Part shown: positions 62,428 through 64,000 of the stretch, in pieces
How the letters are laid out: each line of letters starts with the position of its first letter
How positions within the stretch are numbered: position 1 is the stretch's first letter
NCBI RefSeq assembly: GCF_965118895.1
Contig: NZ_CBCPJJ010000002.1
Coordinates: forward strand, 62,001 to 126,000
DNA: 64,000 nucleotides
Direction: 5' to 3'
From: Rahnella inusitata_A
GTDB taxonomy: Bacteria; Pseudomonadota; Gammaproteobacteria; Enterobacterales; Enterobacteriaceae
Notes under the pieces: model-generated
What the model was told of the DNA's origin: nothing
Seen by the model: the letters and a program-made list of their open reading frames with translations, nothing else
Database searches by the model: none
Made by a program: the position numbers and the translations under genes

Positions 62428-64000
62428 GTGTTAAACCGTTATCCTGCGTGGAAGTATCTGATGCTGATCGTTGTGGTCATCGTCGGGCTGCTTTATGCAC
62501 TTCCCAACCTTTATGGTGAGGATCCGGCTGTTCAAATCACTGGTGCTCGGGGTTCCGACGCCAGTGAAGCAACGCTGGACCAAGTCCGTAACGTATTAGA
62601 TCAAAGCAAAATCCAGATCAAATCAGTTGCTCTGGAGAATGGCGCTATTCTTGCCCGTTTCAAAGACACGGATGTACAGCTTCGTGCACGTGAAGCGCTG
62701 ACTGAAGCGCTGGGCGATAAGTTTGTCATTGCACTGAACCTCGCGCCGGCAACGCCGCGCTGGTTGAGTATGCTGGGCGCCGAGCCGATGAAGCTGGGCC
62801 TCGACTTACGTGGTGGTGTGCACTTCCTGATGGAAGTGGATATGGATACCGCGCTGAGTAAGCTGCAAGAGCAGACGATGGACAACATGCGCAGCGACCT
62901 GCGCGACAAGAATATTCCTTATGCCACGGTGCGTAAGCTCGACAACTATGGCGTTGAAGTGCGTTTCCGTGATGCTGCAACGCGTGATTCTGCGGTCAGC
63001 TACCTGAGCCCACGCCATCGCGATTTAGTGATCACCAACAGCGGCGATAACGCTGTTAAAGTGGTGATGACTGATGCTCGTATGAGTGAAGCTCGCGAGT
63101 ATGCCGTTCAGCAAAACATCACCATCCTGCGTAACCGTGTTAACCAACTGGGTGTAGCCGAGCCGCTGGTACAGCGTCAGGGTGCTGACCGTATCGTGGT
63201 TGAACTGCCGGGTATTCAGGACACTGCACGCGCGAAAGAAATTCTGGGCGCGACCGCGACGCTGGAATTCCGTCTGGTAAACACCAATGTGGATGCCACT
63301 GCTGCAACCTCTGGCCGTGTGCCGGGTGACAGCGAAGTGAAAAATACCCGTGAAGGTCGCCCGGTTGTCTTGTACAAACGCGTGATTCTGACCGGTGACC
63401 ATATCACTGACTCCACCTCCAGCATGGATGAGTATAACCAGCCGCAGGTAAACATCTCTCTCGACAGCGCTGGCGGTAACGCCATGTCTAACTTCACTAA
63501 GGATAACATCGGCAAGCCGATGGCGACCCTGTTCGTGGAATACAAAGACAGCGGTAAGAAAGATGCCAACGGCCGTTCAATTCTGGCGAAACAGGAAGAA
63601 GTCATCAACGTGGCGACCATTCAGTCACGTCTGGGCAACAGCTTCCGTATTACCGGCGTTAACGATCCGAACGAAGCCCGTCAGCTGTCTCTGCTGCTGC
63701 GTGCCGGTGCGTTGATCGCGCCAATTCAGATCGTTGAAGAACGTACCATCGGCCCGACCTTAGGGATGCAAAACATCACTCAGGGTCTGGAAGCGTGCCT
63801 GTGGGGCCTCGTGGCTTCCATTCTGTTCATGGTAGTTTGGTACCGTAAATTCGGCATCATCGCGACCACGGCGCTGGTGGCTAACCTGATTCTGATTGTC
63901 GGGATCATGTCGTTGCTGCCGGGTGCTACGCTGACCATGCCGGGTATTGCCGGTATCGTGCTGACACTGGCGGTGGCCGTTGACGCCAACGTACTGATAA
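62428..64000 (+). CDS. secD: Protein translocase subunit SecD, 3' end cut by window
   Basis: SecD with SecF uses the proton gradient to pull exported proteins through. Start GTG 62428 has GAAGGG 8 nt upstream and reads MLNRYPAWKYLMLIVVVIVG, as in E. coli. The first membrane helix is at about residues 8-26, followed by the large periplasmic domain (LGLDLRGGVHFLMEVDM) and the first of the C-terminal helices (GLEACLWGLVASILFMVVWY). About 524 codons are present; the rest lies outside. Confidence 0.97.
   Translation, partial: MLNRYPAWKYLMLIVVVIVGLLYALPNLYGEDPAVQITGARGSDASEATLDQVRNVLDQSKIQIKSVALENGAILARFKDTDVQLRAREALTEALGDKFVIALNLAPATPRWLSMLGAEPMKLGLDLRGGVHFLMEVDMDTALSKLQEQTMDNMRSDLRDKNIPYATVRKLDNYGVEVRFRDAATRDSAVSYLSPRHRDLVITNSGDNAVKVVMTDARMSEAREYAVQQNITILRNRVNQLGVAEPLVQRQGADRIVVELPGIQDTARAKEILGATATLEFRLVNTNVDATAATSGRVPGDSEVKNTREGRPVVLYKRVILTGDHITDSTSSMDEYNQPQVNISLDSAGGNAMSNFTKDNIGKPMATLFVEYKDSGKKDANGRSILAKQEEVINVATIQSRLGNSFRITGVNDPNEARQLSLLLRAGALIAPIQIVEERTIGPTLGMQNITQGLEACLWGLVASILFMVVWYRKFGIIATTALVANLILIVGIMSLLPGATLTMPGIAGIVLTLAVAVDANVLI

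Noticed and set aside
1..64000. CRISPR arrays, IS elements, prophage genes, tRNA and rRNA genes
   Set aside because: No regular direct repeats, transposase or integrase motifs, CCA-ended cloverleaf sequences or rRNA segments were recognised on either strand.

Overview
The window is chromosomal DNA of a gamma-proteobacterium of the order Enterobacterales, about half G+C. The proteins match Escherichia coli homologues closely in sequence and length. Details such as the trmN6-nadB-rpoE-lepA-rnc order, murQP beside the yfhH-type regulator, and a short intergenic palindrome of a style seen in Yersinia and Serratia suggest a member of the Yersiniaceae (Rahnella, Serratia or a relative). The genus is an inference. 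I see no rRNA, tRNA, CRISPR array, insertion sequence, phage or plasmid gene.

The window joins two blocks that are far apart in the E. coli K-12 map. Block A (1-25.1 kb) is the nadB to purL region: trmN6 (partial), nadB, the sigma-E operon rpoE-rseA-rseB-rseC, lepA-lepB-rnc-era-recO-pdxJ-acpS, yfhL, a MurR/RpiR-type regulator facing murQ-murP-pgpC, an iron-dependent alcohol dehydrogenase, tadA, mltF and purL. Block B (36.2-64 kb) is the aroL to secD region: aroL, aroM, ppnP, rdgC, mak, sbcC, sbcD, phoB, phoR, brnQ, proY, acpH, queA, tgt, yajC and secD (cut by the window end).

Between them (25.2-36 kb) lies an accessory stretch: two tandem pagP genes (lipid A palmitoyltransferase), periplasmic glucose-1-phosphatase agp, a fatty acid desaturase paired with a PhnD-like binding protein that lacks a signal peptide, sseA, a GNAT acetyltransferase, an XRE/MmyB-type regulator divergent from a SAM methyltransferase, a YedI/DUF808 membrane protein, a DUF1471 secreted peptide and a PmtA-like methyltransferase. 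Smaller insertions interrupt the conserved blocks: a two-TM protein between rseC and lepA, an IclR regulator between aroL and aroM, a three-gene ABC transporter between mak and sbcC, a core MetE-type methionine synthase between phoR and brnQ, and ggt plus a 2-Cys peroxiredoxin between proY and acpH.

Regulatory sites readable by eye include a sigma-E promoter and an rseD-like leader ORF before rpoE, a PurR box before purL, a Pho box before phoB, tandem MetJ boxes before the MetE-like gene, a GntR-type palindrome before the alcohol dehydrogenase, paired palindromes between the MurR-like regulator and murQ, a TrpR-like box before aroL, and many intrinsic terminators. No clearly new multi-gene system was found. 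The best leads are the desaturase/PhnD-like pair, the duplicated pagP genes, the overlapping leader ORFs before rpoE and aroM, and the MetJ-boxed MetE paralogue.
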